DNA of 43,836 bases from Chloroflexota bacterium (GTDB taxonomy: Bacteria; Chloroflexota; Dehalococcoidia; JACQUA01). The DNA lies in the NCBI GenBank assembly GCA_016210565.1, contig JACQUA010000275.1:1-43836 (forward strand), given 5' to 3'. Below, piece by piece: positions 1-8,618 of this stretch (position 1 is its first letter; every line of letters begins with the position of its first letter). The position numbers and the translations under genes are program-made. The notes below the pieces were generated by a model that saw only the letters and a program-made list of their open reading frames with translations, was not told the DNA's origin and made no database searches.

Positions 1-13
1 GTATTGCTATGAA

Positions 14-139
14 AATGTCACCCTGAGCCGGAGCCCTGAGCGAAGCGAAGGGGAAGTCGAAGGGTCTTTCGTCTCGCACCCCACCACAAAGGATTCTTCG
101 GCTACGTTCGCTACGCTCGCTTCGCTCAGAATGACATTT
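14..139. repeat. Dispersed palindromic repeat, family A (copy 1)
   Basis: The element starts with AATGTCACCCTGAG and ends with CTCAGAATGACATT, so its ends are imperfect inverted repeats, and it is rich in internal GAGCGAAGCG and GCTTCGCTC pairs. Related copies or part-copies occur at 24861-24982, 32341-32456, 42343-42413 and 43737-43836. It has no coding potential. It looks like a non-autonomous, MITE- or REP-like intergenic element. Confidence 0.8.
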
Positions 140-201
140 CACCGCTAATCGTGCGCCCGGCGCGCACGGAGGATTAATCCCATTTCATGCATTGGCGCGG
201 G

Positions 202-280
202 GGGGCGTAGTGAACAGCTTCAGCTCTGCGGGTTGGGACGGCGGCCGCCCCCGCAGGCTAAAGACCTGCGACTACGCCCC
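202..280. repeat. Nested palindrome in intergenic DNA
   Basis: GGGGCGTAG (202-210) pairs with CTACGCCCC (272-280). Inside lies a tight hairpin, CGCAGG (252-257) with CCTGCG (265-270). It sits just beyond the stop codon of the minus-strand lipoprotein gene ending at 309, so it could act as a 3' structure. There is no T-run, so it is not a textbook intrinsic terminator. Apart from this palindrome and the family A repeat, I see nothing in bases 1-308. Confidence 0.55.
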
Positions 281-308
281 GGCCGGTTGGTGCATAATCT
301 GGGTTAAT

Positions 309-1457
309 TCATCTCTTGATGTTGAATATCTTTTTGGCAAGCTGCGCGTATTCACCCTTTTTCACCTGGGATTCGAGATTTATGGCATCAGCGTATTTGA
401 CTCCGGGCTGGCGAATGGTAAACGAGTCGACCCAATCCGTGGGCACGTCTATCCGGGCGCTCTGCAGACCCTGACCCCGGCAGACCACAGTCTGCCCTTC
501 GGCGCTCAGAATCCAGTTAAACAACACTTTGGCCGCGTTGGGATGCGGCGCATTGTTCAACAGGGTTATGGCGCCGTTGCTCTGGGAAAGCCAGGTCCCT
601 TCCCGGGGTGCGATCACAGCCAGGTTGGAAACCCCCGAATTCTTTAACTGGAAGATCGTGTCGGTGCTCCCACCTATCAACACGGGGTACTTGCCGCGGG
701 CGACCCATTCATGTTCCGTCCGTTTTTCCGTGTGAAACTCGGGTTCCTGCCTGGCCAGCTCCTCGAGGAAGCTGTTATCGAGAATGTTGTAGCCGATGGC
801 CGTCACCCAACTATTCCCGGGCCCACCTGTCGAGGGGTCGTCCATCAGTATCTTCCCCTTCCATTTCGGGTTCAGCAGGTCGCGATAAGAGGCCATTTCT
901 TCCGGTCTCACCACGTCGGAGTTTACTACTATTCCCGGCATGGCGATGGCCGCGTAGGCCAGGTGTGTTCTCTCCTTGTCCACCCACCAGAGTTTGTCCT
1001 GGAACCATTTGCTCGTATCGGTCACCTCGGGCAATATGAAGAACTGCTCCAGGGGCAGGAGCGCTCCGGCGGGCTTGAGGAAGTTCATGATGCTCATGGT
1101 GCCGCCCAGCATGGCGTCCACGTTGTACAGCCTGGCGTTTCGTTCCGCCAGTATCTTCTGTACCAGTTCGTTGGACCCGCCGCCGGTGGCCCATTCCACC
1201 CGTATTCCGAATTTGGCGCGCATGGCGTCCCCGACCATCTGCCTGGTTTCAGGGGTGTTGCTGCTGTAGATGGTGACGCTGCCTTCCTTTTTTGCGGCCG
1301 CCACGGTCTCATCCCACGACTGCTGCCAGCTTGCTCTGGCGGCAACGGAAGATGCGCCAGAGGGTGCCGCCGGCGCGGGGAATGCAGCTTCGGGGGCGGG
1401 GGCGCAGGCCGCCGCCAGGAGCACTGAAGCCAACAAGGCGCCTATTACCGTCTTCAT
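309..1457 (-). CDS. Extracellular solute-binding lipoprotein, family 1 (Fe3+/ABC-type), paralogue 1
   Basis: This 382-residue protein has a lipoprotein signal peptide: a Lys at position 3, a hydrophobic stretch, a lipobox LAAAC with Cys18, then an Ala/Pro-rich linker. The mature part is a type 2 periplasmic-binding fold of the family-1/Fe3+-binding class. Typical pieces are the start WDETVAAAKKEG, the central PKWKGKILMDDPS and the near-C-terminal HPNAAKVLFNWILSAEGQ. It should be anchored outside the membrane and hand a small ligand to an ABC importer, but no permease or ATPase gene is adjacent. The ATG follows AAAGGAGG at good spacing. It is closest in this window to the paralogue at 41134-42291, sharing KLWWVDKERTH and EGTWLSQS. 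Ligand unknown; a carboxylate or metal chelate is as likely as iron. Confidence 0.88.
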   Translation of the reverse strand: MKTVIGALLASVLLAAACAPAPEAAFPAPAAPSGASSVAARASWQQSWDETVAAAKKEGSVTIYSSNTPETRQMVGDAMRAKFGIRVEWATGGGSNELVQKILAERNARLYNVDAMLGGTMSIMNFLKPAGALLPLEQFFILPEVTDTSKWFQDKLWWVDKERTHLAYAAIAMPGIVVNSDVVRPEEMASYRDLLNPKWKGKILMDDPSTGGPGNSWVTAIGYNILDNSFLEELARQEPEFHTEKRTEHEWVARGKYPVLIGGSTDTIFQLKNSGVSNLAVIAPREGTWLSQSNGAITLLNNAPHPNAAKVLFNWILSAEGQTVVCRGQGLQSARIDVPTDWVDSFTIRQPGVKYADAINLESQVKKGEYAQLAKKIFNIKR

Positions 1458-1540
1458 GGTCCCTCCTTTTCCTGGCGCTCCGGCGTTACAGGCCGAAATG
1501 TTTCACATCACACCGGGCACGATGATCCTATGTGATGCCG

Positions 1541-1570
1541 ATGATACCGTCAACGGCGCGGGTTTGTCAA
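1541..1570 (-). promoter_or_regulatory. Candidate sigma70-type promoter for the lipoprotein gene starting at 1457
   Basis: On the minus strand, TTGACA (plus-strand complement 1565-1570) is followed after 18 bases by TATCAT (1541-1546), about 84 bases before the ATG. A second overlapping pair, TTGACG with TAGGAT at 17-base spacing, lies slightly downstream. This is sequence match only. Confidence 0.5.
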
Positions 1571-1672
1571 GGAAGCATTCCCGGTTTTGTGTCCCGCGAC
1601 AGTGAGACTTCCCCCTCGATCACGGGATGGCGAAGAGGAGAGGCCGGTGCCCGGAAGCCGATGAGCCAGCCC

Positions 1673-2848
1673 CTAGGGGGGAGTCCCTTTCGCTAACTGG
1701 GTCCCCGTGAATTTCCGCTGCAGCTCCGCTCCGTAGTCAACAGCTTGCGGCGAAACGTTGAGCAGTTGCCTGACCACTTCCTGCGCTTCCTTTCCGACAT
1801 TCATGCTGTACGATGACGCCACCGTCGTCTTCATGGTCTGATCGAATTCGGGATCGGCAAGCATTCTGGCGCTGGCCTCAGACAATAGTGACATCATGTT
1901 ATCGGGAGTATTCGGGGGCGCCATCAAGTATTTGTCGACCTGGTCGGAGCCTATCCAGACCAGATAGGCTTCCCACGACAAACCTGATGGTTTCTTGTTT
2001 CCCAGCAGCTCCTCGAAGGTGGATACACCGGGGAAGTCGTCGCGCCTGACAAACTTGTTGCCTTTCAGGTTGCCTACAGTAGTATAAGGCTCAGCCAAAC
2101 CCTCCTGCATCAGGGTGCGGACCCCGGAATCATCCGAGGTCCCCAGGACATCGATCTCACCGCGTCGAATAGCCATTTCGACCTCGTTGTTGCCGGCGAA
2201 ACCCAGTACCCAGCGGAGGTTCCACCCCAGAATTTCCTTGCCCCAGATAAGGGGACCCTGTGAGTTTCCTTCGCCCCCTTTGGTCCCGATGAACAGGGCT
2301 TTTGCCGTGGGGTCTGTCAACCGTCCCTGCGCGCCTTTTCGTATCATCACCAGGTCCGCCCCGCGGGAGACCGTGTAAAGGTATTTGAATCTGGCCATAT
2401 CGTATTGAACAATGTCCAATTTTCTTTGTTGCCTGCCCAGAGATGCTCCTGAAGCCTGACCCAATGTCAGGCCATCGGGCCTGGTCCTGTTATAAATGGT
2501 GTTGGTGACCCTTGCCGCTCCGGGCATGTTTCGGATGACGACGTCGGGTTTTCCGGGAATGTACCTGGACAGGAACTTACCGGAGATGCGGGCCAGAAGG
2601 TCGGTGCCGCCCCCGGGCGCCGCTTCGACAAAGATCTCGATGGCCTTGCCCTGGTAATAGGGCGCGGATTGAGGAGTCACCGCCTCTTTCTTTGCCGGTG
2701 GGATTGTTGGGGCATTGGTGATGATGGGGCGGGGAGTCGGAATCAGAGCGGTTGGCGAAGGGGAGGGACGTTCGACCTGAGCCTGGCATCCCATGAACAG
2801 GCTGACAAGCAAACTCAATACCAGGAAAGAGATGATGCCGCTGGCCAT
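1673..2848 (-). CDS. Tripartite tricarboxylate transporter substrate-binding lipoprotein (TctC/Bug family)
   Basis: This 391-residue protein has a signal peptide ending in a lipobox (FMGC, Cys21) and a Pro/Ser/Thr-rich linker to about residue 60. The mature domain opens with YYQGKAIEIFVEAAPGGGTD. This is the TctC/Bug hallmark, in which a loop around the GGG and Asp binds a carboxylate of the ligand. Next come RNMPGAA and RPDGLTLG, also typical of the family. Known members bind citrate, other di- and tricarboxylates or aromatic acids for the TctAB membrane pair. No TctA or TctB gene lies in the window. The start is supported by AAGGGGGAA upstream. It is transcribed toward paralogue 1 with a 215-base gap that contains a promoter-like sequence. 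Confidence 0.88.
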   Translation of the reverse strand: MASGIISFLVLSLLVSLFMGCQAQVERPSPSPTALIPTPRPIITNAPTIPPAKKEAVTPQSAPYYQGKAIEIFVEAAPGGGTDLLARISGKFLSRYIPGKPDVVIRNMPGAARVTNTIYNRTRPDGLTLGQASGASLGRQQRKLDIVQYDMARFKYLYTVSRGADLVMIRKGAQGRLTDPTAKALFIGTKGGEGNSQGPLIWGKEILGWNLRWVLGFAGNNEVEMAIRRGEIDVLGTSDDSGVRTLMQEGLAEPYTTVGNLKGNKFVRRDDFPGVSTFEELLGNKKPSGLSWEAYLVWIGSDQVDKYLMAPPNTPDNMMSLLSEASARMLADPEFDQTMKTTVASSYSMNVGKEAQEVVRQLLNVSPQAVDYGAELQRKFTGTQLAKGTPP

Positions 2849-3051
2849 GGTCTAGTTCCCCCTTTCGATTATCACTTGCCCGATGGGGTCTTGTTGATCA
2901 ACCCCGGAGCTGGGCCTTGATTGTGGGGTTGACACGGTGGGGACGACACGACTATCACACGCGACTATCGCGTAATCATACCAATGCTCTGCGCTTTGAG
3001 TCAAGACAGGTATGGCAGCTTGTTGTTCCTCCAAACCCTTTCCTGGCTTTG

Positions 3052-3081
3052 TTGACAACCCATCTGGCAGCGATGTATATT
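3052..3081 (+). promoter_or_regulatory. Candidate promoter with long structured leader before the gene at 3345
   Basis: TTGACA (3052-3057), an 18-base spacer and TATATT (3076-3081) resemble a sigma70-type promoter. The next plus-strand start codon is 264 bases away, and three hairpins (3151-3265) lie between. A weaker pair, TTGACA 2929-2934 with TATCAC 2953-2958, is upstream. Prediction by consensus only. Confidence 0.45.
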
Positions 3082-3150
3082 TGCTTGCCTTGCATTTGGA
3101 ACCGGTGGCGCATCGTCAGGGATGAAGACGGCCGTGGCGGAGCCTGTAGC

Positions 3151-3265
3151 GGTCCCGACGCGGCGGGACCCCCTGGCGACCCCGATTTGTTGGGGTCGCC
3201 GGCGCCATGGTTTCTTTGCGCGTGCCACAATTTCATCTCTCACAGGCACGGTGGCCTGTGGCACC
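3151..3265. repeat. Three consecutive hairpins in the 2849-3344 intergenic region
   Basis: Three perfect stems follow one another: GGTCCCG with CGGGACC (3151-3170), GGCGACCCC with GGGGTCGCC (3175-3200), and CACAGGC with GCCTGTG (3241 to about 3260). The third belongs to a hairpin family seen elsewhere in the window (tandem at 4671, then 10153, 37111, 38606). The rest of this 496-base gap between two divergent genes shows no convincing open frame, only the promoter-like pairs at 2929 and 3052. Confidence 0.7.
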
Positions 3266-3344
3266 GATTTGGAGACGGCTTAGCGTTCACTCATGGTTGA
3301 TTTTGGTTCCGGACGGCAGGTCATCAATAAAGGAGGTTTGCTAA

Positions 3345-4496
3345 ATGTCCAAGATGTCTGGTTTGCTGGTGGTCTTTGCGATCGTCCTGGTTTTGCAGCT
3401 CGGGTGTGGAGGCGGGCCAGCGCCGCTGCCGGGAAGCGGTCAGGAGCAGCGGGACGCCAGACCCGCCGCGGGGCCGGCCAAAGCCGGCTGGGAAGCTGAA
3501 TGGGAAGAGGTCCTCGCCAGGGGAAAGAGCGAGGGGGTAGTGGTTGTAATCAACGACCTGGGGGCTACGCAGCGGGAAACCATCCGCAAGACTATCCAGG
3601 AAACATTCGGCATCAACATGGAATCGGTGGCCGGTGGGGGCACGCAGACGATGGCCCGCACCAAGGCCGAAAGAAGCGCGGGGTTGTATACCAGCGACGC
3701 GCTGATAGGTGGGGCGACTACCCAGAAGCTGTACCGGGAGGCAGGCTTTCTGGACCCCATCGAACGGGGGTTGATCTTTCCGGACATAAAAGACCCGAAG
3801 AACTGGCGTGATGGCAAATTTCCCTATCTGGACAAGGATGGCTACTCCATAATCTTCCAGAAGGCGGTTAACCCGGCCCTGGTAGTCAACACGGAAATGG
3901 TGAGACCGGAGGACGTCAATTCCTATCAAGCATTGCTCGATCCGAAGTGGAAGGGGAAGATAACCATGCGGGACCCCACCGTATCCGGCGGCGGCCATAA
4001 CGCCATTAATAGCATAATGTGGGAGCTGATGGGTGAGGACTACGTGCGGGCTTTTGCCAAACAGGAACCGTTAGTCACCCGGGACCAGCGCCTCATGGTG
4101 GAGACGGTGGCCCGGGGCAAGTATCCGATTGGCCTCGCCCCTGATGCGGATACGGTCCTGGAATTCGAGCAGGCCGGTGCGCCTGTCAAGAGGGTGCTTC
4201 TCAAAGAGGGTTCGGGCCTGGCCGCCAGCCAAGCAGGGTTCGGCATATTGAACAGGCCGGCCCATCCGAACGCCCAGAAGGTCTTTGTCAACTGGCTACT
4301 GAGCAAGGAAGGCCAGCTTATAGCCGGGAAGGCCACCGGCTATCCCAGCATGAGGGCCGATGTGCCCACAGACTACGTGGACCCCATCAGGCTGCCGCAG
4401 CCGGGGACCAGGTATATTGACACCGACGATGAAGAGCAGGTCCGCTTGAGAGGCGAGAGACAGCCTGTTTCGAAAGAGATTTTCGGGGTCCGGTGA
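3345..4496 (+). CDS. Extracellular solute-binding lipoprotein, family 1, paralogue 2
   Basis: This 383-residue exported protein has a hydrophobic signal ending in LQLGC (Cys21) and a short Gly/Pro-rich linker, then a family-1 periplasmic-binding domain. Recognisable pieces are WEEVLARGKSEG at the domain start, DPKWKGKITMRDPTVSGGG in the middle and HPNAQKVFVNWLLSKEGQ near the end. The start ATG follows AAGGAGG at good spacing. The lipobox has Gln at -3, which is unusual, so lipidation is slightly less certain than in the paralogues. It precedes the oxidoreductase-UbiD-mutase series on the same strand, which suggests it captures the substrate of that pathway. No ABC permease or ATPase accompanies it. 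Confidence 0.87.
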   Translation: MSKMSGLLVVFAIVLVLQLGCGGGPAPLPGSGQEQRDARPAAGPAKAGWEAEWEEVLARGKSEGVVVVINDLGATQRETIRKTIQETFGINMESVAGGGTQTMARTKAERSAGLYTSDALIGGATTQKLYREAGFLDPIERGLIFPDIKDPKNWRDGKFPYLDKDGYSIIFQKAVNPALVVNTEMVRPEDVNSYQALLDPKWKGKITMRDPTVSGGGHNAINSIMWELMGEDYVRAFAKQEPLVTRDQRLMVETVARGKYPIGLAPDADTVLEFEQAGAPVKRVLLKEGSGLAASQAGFGILNRPAHPNAQKVFVNWLLSKEGQLIAGKATGYPSMRADVPTDYVDPIRLPQPGTRYIDTDDEEQVRLRGERQPVSKEIFGVR

Positions 4497-4509
4497 CCCT
4501 GGGTGAACG

Positions 4510-4566
4510 AACGGGCAAGATGCCCGTTCTACTGGCTTCAGTACTACGGGCATCTTGCCCGTAGTA
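4510..4566. repeat. Two perfect palindromes downstream of the lipoprotein gene
   Basis: AACGGGCA-AGA-TGCCCGTT (4510-4528) and TACTACGGGCA-TCT-TGCCCGTAGTA (4542-4566) share the core GGGCA/TGCCC in opposite loop orientation. The first starts 14 bases after the stop codon at 4496 and could stabilise or end that transcript. Neither has a following T-run. With the tandem array at 4671 they fill most of the 4497-4812 gap. Confidence 0.65.
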
Positions 4567-4670
4567 CCGTGACGGTCAATTGGGCACGACAGAGGCAAGC
4601 CCTGTCGCTACGGCCCGCCCTGCCGCGTTACGCGGGTTTGTACCGTCCACGGACGAATATCCGAGGCCCA

Positions 4671-4794
4671 CAGGCACGGAGGCCTGTGGTACCGGGTGAG
4701 GGACAGGCACGGAGGCCTGTGATACCGGGTGAGGGACAGGCACGGAGGCCTGTGATACCGGGTGAGGGACAGGCGCGGAGGCCCATGGTACTGT
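4671..4794. repeat. Tandem array of a 33-base palindromic unit (about 3.8 copies)
   Basis: The unit starts CAGGCACGGAGGCCTG and ends GGGTGAGGGA. It repeats at 4671, 4704, 4737 and, partially with changes, 4770. Copies 1 to 3 differ at one position (GTGGTACC versus GTGATACC). Each unit contains the CAGGC/GCCTG stem found as single copies elsewhere in the window, so this is a local amplification. The array ends about 20 bases before the start codon at 4813 and must lie in, or just upstream of, that gene's leader. Confidence 0.85.
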
Positions 4795-4812
4795 CACAGA
4801 GAAAGAGCATCA

Positions 4813-6756
4813 ATGAAACTGTTTCAACCGGCTAAGATAGGCCAGGTCGAGCTCAAGAATAGGCTGATCATGGCGCCCATGTCCCTGAATCTGGCCAGGG
4901 ATGGTTTCGTCACCGAGCCGATGATCCGCTTCTTCGAGGAGCGGGCCAGGGGAGGAGTGGCGCTGATAGTCCTGGGCGATGGCATCGTGGACCATCCCCT
5001 GGGCAATAACTCGGAGCATTCCATAGCCATTGACGATGATAAATACCTGCCGGCCCTCAGGGAGCTGACCCGGCGGGCCAAGCGTCATGGCGCTAAGATG
5101 TGTATCAACCTGTCTCACGGGGGACGGCGGGCCGGGCGAGTGGCCAAGTCGGGTTATCTAGAAGTGACGAAGGGTAAGATCCCCGTGGCCCCGTCACCGG
5201 TGGCCCACCCGGCCCCCGGTTTCGTCGTTCCCAGGGAGCTGACCATCGAGGAGATCGAAGAACTGGTGGAGAAATTCGGCAGGGCGGCGGGAAGGGCCGT
5301 CGATGCCGGTTTTGATATCATCGGGTTCCATTGCGCCCATATGTATCTCGGGGGTCAATTCCTCTCCCCCTGGGCCAATAAGCGGAAGGACAAATACGGC
5401 GGCGACCTGGCCGGGAGATTCAACTTCGCCGCTGAGGTGATAGGGCGGATCAAGCGGGAGGTCGGGGTGGAACATCCTCTCATGGTCCGGATGAATGTGG
5501 AGGAGCCCGAGGGCGGCAATACCTTTGAGGAAATCAAGCTCATCGCCCAAAAGATGGACAGGGCGGGCGTGGATGCCATTTCCGTTTCGATAGGCTTCGG
5601 CGCGGTTTCCAGGGAATATCCGGTAGCATCAGCCGGTCCGATGCGGGCGCCCGACGCCTGCCTAGCATCTCAGGCAGAGGAAATCAAGAGGATGGTTTCC
5701 GTCCCCGTCATCCTGGCCGACAAGGTAAGGACCGCTCACATTGCGGAAGCAATTCTGGAGGCGGGAAAAGCCGACTTGATTGCCATCGGCCGGCCCCTCA
5801 TTGCCGATCCTGAATTTGTCATGAAGTCGGCCGGGGAAGCATTTGAAGACATCGTACCCTGCATCTACTGCAATCGTTGCGTTCAAAGCCTGTCGTCCGG
5901 TTCGCCGGCCTACTGCACGGTTAATCCAGTGGCCTGCCGCGAAGCGGAAACGGTGACGTCTCCAGCCTCAGCGCCGAAGAAGGTCGTGGTTATCGGCGGC
6001 GGCCCGGCTGGCATGGAGGCGGCGATCGTGGCTGCCCGACGGGGACACAGCGTATCCCTTTACGAAAAGCAGCAGGAGCCTGGCGGGCAGCTTCTTCTGG
6101 CGGTAAAGCCTCCGGGCAAAGCCAATATCAGGCCGCTGCTGGACTATTTCCGGGGACAGGTGCGGAAACTGGGAATAAAGATGGAACCGGGGAGAGAAGC
6201 TACGGTGGAAGATGTCGCAAAGCAAAAACCCGATGTTGTCATCGCGGCGACCGGCGGCGCTCCAACGATGCCTCCAATTCCTGGCGTCAACGGCAAGAAC
6301 GTGGTCACTGCCTGGCAGGTGCTCGGGGGAGCGGATACCGGAAAGCGGGTGGTAATTATCGGCGGGGGGCAGTTGGGGGCGGAGACGTCCGAGTATCTGG
6401 CGGAACAAGGCAAGTCCGTGACCGTGGTGGAGATGCTGGGGGAGCTGGCGGCGGGCATGCCGGAGATGGAACGCTGGCCTCTCCTGTTGAGCCTGGAAAG
6501 GCTCGGGGTGGCTGTCATAACCCGCGGCAGGGCTGAGAGGATAAGCGATGGGAAGGTGGTGGTGAGCCGCCTGGGACGGGAAACGGAGTTGCCGGCGGAC
6601 GGAGTGGTTCTGGCTACGGGAATACGCCCGAGTCAGGAAATGGCCGTGCGATTGCAGGGCAGGGTCCCGGAGGTCATTGCCATCGGGGATGCCAAGGAGC
6701 CGAGGCGAATCCTGGAGGCGGTCCGCGAAGGCTTTGAAGCAGGAAACAGAATCTAG
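4813..6756 (+). CDS. NADH:flavin oxidoreductase of the 2,4-dienoyl-CoA reductase/2-enoate reductase type
   Basis: This 647-residue protein combines three parts. An N-terminal FMN TIM barrel (about 1-350) carries LSHGGRR and the FLSPWANKRKDKYGG signature of old yellow enzymes. A 4Fe-4S cluster is bound by Cys residues in CIYCNRC plus the Cys of YCTVNP. Two nucleotide-binding Rossmann segments follow, VVVIGGGPAGMEA (FAD) and VVIIGGGQLGAE (NAD(P)). Relatives (FadH, BaiCD, clostridial 2-enoate reductase) reduce activated C=C bonds through an FAD-FeS-FMN chain. I chose the ATG at 4813 because MKLFQPAKIG is the conserved family start; upstream in-frame residues come from the tandem repeat. The binding site is weak (AGAGAAAGAG). 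Next to two UbiD enzymes it probably reduces a ring or enoyl intermediate. Exact substrate unknown. Confidence 0.88.
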   Translation: MKLFQPAKIGQVELKNRLIMAPMSLNLARDGFVTEPMIRFFEERARGGVALIVLGDGIVDHPLGNNSEHSIAIDDDKYLPALRELTRRAKRHGAKMCINLSHGGRRAGRVAKSGYLEVTKGKIPVAPSPVAHPAPGFVVPRELTIEEIEELVEKFGRAAGRAVDAGFDIIGFHCAHMYLGGQFLSPWANKRKDKYGGDLAGRFNFAAEVIGRIKREVGVEHPLMVRMNVEEPEGGNTFEEIKLIAQKMDRAGVDAISVSIGFGAVSREYPVASAGPMRAPDACLASQAEEIKRMVSVPVILADKVRTAHIAEAILEAGKADLIAIGRPLIADPEFVMKSAGEAFEDIVPCIYCNRCVQSLSSGSPAYCTVNPVACREAETVTSPASAPKKVVVIGGGPAGMEAAIVAARRGHSVSLYEKQQEPGGQLLLAVKPPGKANIRPLLDYFRGQVRKLGIKMEPGREATVEDVAKQKPDVVIAATGGAPTMPPIPGVNGKNVVTAWQVLGGADTGKRVVIIGGGQLGAETSEYLAEQGKSVTVVEMLGELAAGMPEMERWPLLLSLERLGVAVITRGRAERISDGKVVVSRLGRETELPADGVVLATGIRPSQEMAVRLQGRVPEVIAIGDAKEPRRILEAVREGFEAGNRI

Positions 6757-6824
6757 TGCGAAGAAAATAATGATTACTGCGTCGCTACGATGAGACGAGG
6801 ACCGCGGGCTTTCACCACAGTAAT

Positions 6825-6987
6825 GTAGGGTGGGTTAAGCGCAGTGGGGTTAGGGTACCGGGGGGAGGCTGAGCGAACCCACCAGCGCCATCGCCGAACA
6901 ACAGAGGTATTAATGGAACCGGGAGAAATGGTGGGTTCGCGCAACCACCCCAATCCATTCCACCCCGTTGCGCTTAACCCACCCTAC
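6825..6987. repeat. Long inverted-repeat element, family B (copy 1)
   Basis: A perfect 19-base terminal inverted repeat, GTAGGGTGGGTTAAGCGCA (6825-6843) and its complement (6969-6987), encloses about 125 bases with further GGTTCGC/GAACCC pairs. Related copies lie at 10188-10268 and 33611-33653. It occupies most of the 6757-7057 gap between the oxidoreductase and the first UbiD gene, which otherwise shows nothing recognisable. Confidence 0.8.
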
Positions 6988-7057
6988 ACTGCTAATCGTC
7001 ACGATTTAGTGCGTTTGTAGCAGTTAATGCGCTTGTATTAATACCGAAGGAGGACCC

Positions 7058-8488
7058 TTGGACCTGCGACCTTTTATTCGACAGCTTGAGGATGCCGGCG
7101 AGTTGAAACTGGTGGAGGGCGCTGACTGGAACCTGGAGATGGGCACATTGACCGAGATGGTGAACGAGAAGAGGGGACCGGCCCTTCTTTTCGACCAGAT
7201 CAGGGGCTACCCCAAAGGCTACCGGGTGGTTACCAATCTCACCAGCACTCCGGCGCGGCTGGCCGCAGCCTTCGGCTTGCCACTCGACATCGCCCACGTG
7301 GAGCTGGTCCGGGCCATCAAGGACAAGTTTAAGGATTTGAAACCCATCGATCCCGTCTATGTGCCGAATGGGCCGGTGCTGGAAAATGTCTACGGGGAAG
7401 GGGAAATCGACATGTGGAAATTCCCGGCGCCCAAGTGGCATGAATATGATGGGGGGCGGTACATCGGTACCGGGGACATGGTCATTACGAGGGATCCCAT
7501 AGGCGGCTGGGTGAATGCCGGCACCTACCGGGTAGAGGTCCACGACCGCGATACCTTAGCCCTGTTCATTTCTCCGGGACATCATGGCCGTATTATCAGG
7601 GAGAGCTACTGGGCGCAGGGGAAGTCCTGCCCCGTGGCGGTGGTCTTCGGCGCCCATCCCATGGTATCGATGCCTTCCTTCCTGGCTTTTCCGTGGGGCG
7701 TGGAGGAATACGGCATGGCGGGCGGCCTCCTCGGAGAGCCTTTGCAGTTGATAACCGGGGAGTATACCGGGCTGCCCATCCCGGCCTACGCCGAAATCGC
7801 GATAGAGGGTGAATGCCCGCCGCCGGAGGTCGAGTCCCGGAAGGAGGGGCCTTTCGCCGAATGGACGGGCTACTATGCTTCAGGGGAACGGACGGAACCG
7901 GTGATCAAAGTTAAAAGAATAATGCACCGCAATAGCTTCATCATTGATGGCCGTCCGCCATTGAAACCTCCCTGCAACTCCACCTGCTCTTATATTACCA
8001 GGGCCAGTGACATCTGGTATGAGCTGGAGCGATTGGGACTTCCCGGCATCAAGGGCGTCTGGAACTTCAGGTCCAGCGCTTCCCACTATTTTATCGTCGT
8101 CTCTATTGAGCAGAAATACGCCGGTCATGCCAAGCAGGTGGGCATGGCGGCGATGTCCGGCTCCGAGGGCGCTTATCATGGACGGTTTGTCATCGTGGTG
8201 GATGAAGACATAGATCCCTCCAACGAGGAGGACGTGATCTGGGCCGTGGCTACCCGCTGCGACCCGGCTACGTCTCTGGAGGTTATCTCCGGCTGCTGGA
8301 GCACCCCCCTTGACCCGACCATCCCCCCGGAGAAGAAAGCCAAAGGGGATTACACCAATTCCCGGGCTATCATCCTGGCGGTGCGTCCTTATCACTGGCG
8401 AAAGGACTTCCCCCGGGTGAGCCGGGCCAGCGACCAACTGAGGGCCGAAGCCAGGAAACGTTGGCCTGACCTGCTGCGCACGGAATAG
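7058..8488 (+). CDS. UbiD-family prenylated-FMN (de)carboxylase, copy 1
   Basis: This 476-residue protein matches the UbiD family over its length. These enzymes reversibly decarboxylate aromatic, heteroaromatic or unsaturated acids using prenylated FMN. Visible signatures are WVNAGTYRVEV, whose Arg is the conserved cofactor/substrate Arg region, AEIAIEG with Glu246 and Glu250, and EGPFAEWTGYY with Glu263. The start is a TTG with GAAGGAGG just upstream, giving LDLRPFIRQLE (initiated with Met), the normal beginning for the family. It is followed 130 bases later by a second, divergent UbiD gene, a pairing that could mean a two-subunit enzyme or two successive steps. The prenyl-FMN synthase UbiX is not in the window. 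Substrate cannot be inferred. Confidence 0.9.
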   Translation: MDLRPFIRQLEDAGELKLVEGADWNLEMGTLTEMVNEKRGPALLFDQIRGYPKGYRVVTNLTSTPARLAAAFGLPLDIAHVELVRAIKDKFKDLKPIDPVYVPNGPVLENVYGEGEIDMWKFPAPKWHEYDGGRYIGTGDMVITRDPIGGWVNAGTYRVEVHDRDTLALFISPGHHGRIIRESYWAQGKSCPVAVVFGAHPMVSMPSFLAFPWGVEEYGMAGGLLGEPLQLITGEYTGLPIPAYAEIAIEGECPPPEVESRKEGPFAEWTGYYASGERTEPVIKVKRIMHRNSFIIDGRPPLKPPCNSTCSYITRASDIWYELERLGLPGIKGVWNFRSSASHYFIVVSIEQKYAGHAKQVGMAAMSGSEGAYHGRFVIVVDEDIDPSNEEDVIWAVATRCDPATSLEVISGCWSTPLDPTIPPEKKAKGDYTNSRAIILAVRPYHWRKDFPRVSRASDQLRAEARKRWPDLLRTE

Positions 8489-8618
8489 CCCTCCGTGAGC
8501 ATCGCCAAAGCCGTAGCGGCACGTTGCACGTGCCCCCATTTGGCGGGCGAAAACACCGATTCGCCCCTACGGGGTGCGTCGAGAATTTCTCAGTAGTCTA
8601 GATCCGGAGGTACAAGAC

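Noticed and set aside
192..647. A 151-residue plus-strand frame at the left edge
   Set aside because: It overlaps the 3' end of the lipoprotein gene in antisense and the intergenic palindrome; no ribosome site or protein-like features.
4671..4794. Possible CRISPR array (regular repeats)
   Set aside because: The 33-base units are directly contiguous and nearly identical throughout, with no variable spacers, and there are no cas genes. It is a tandem repeat.
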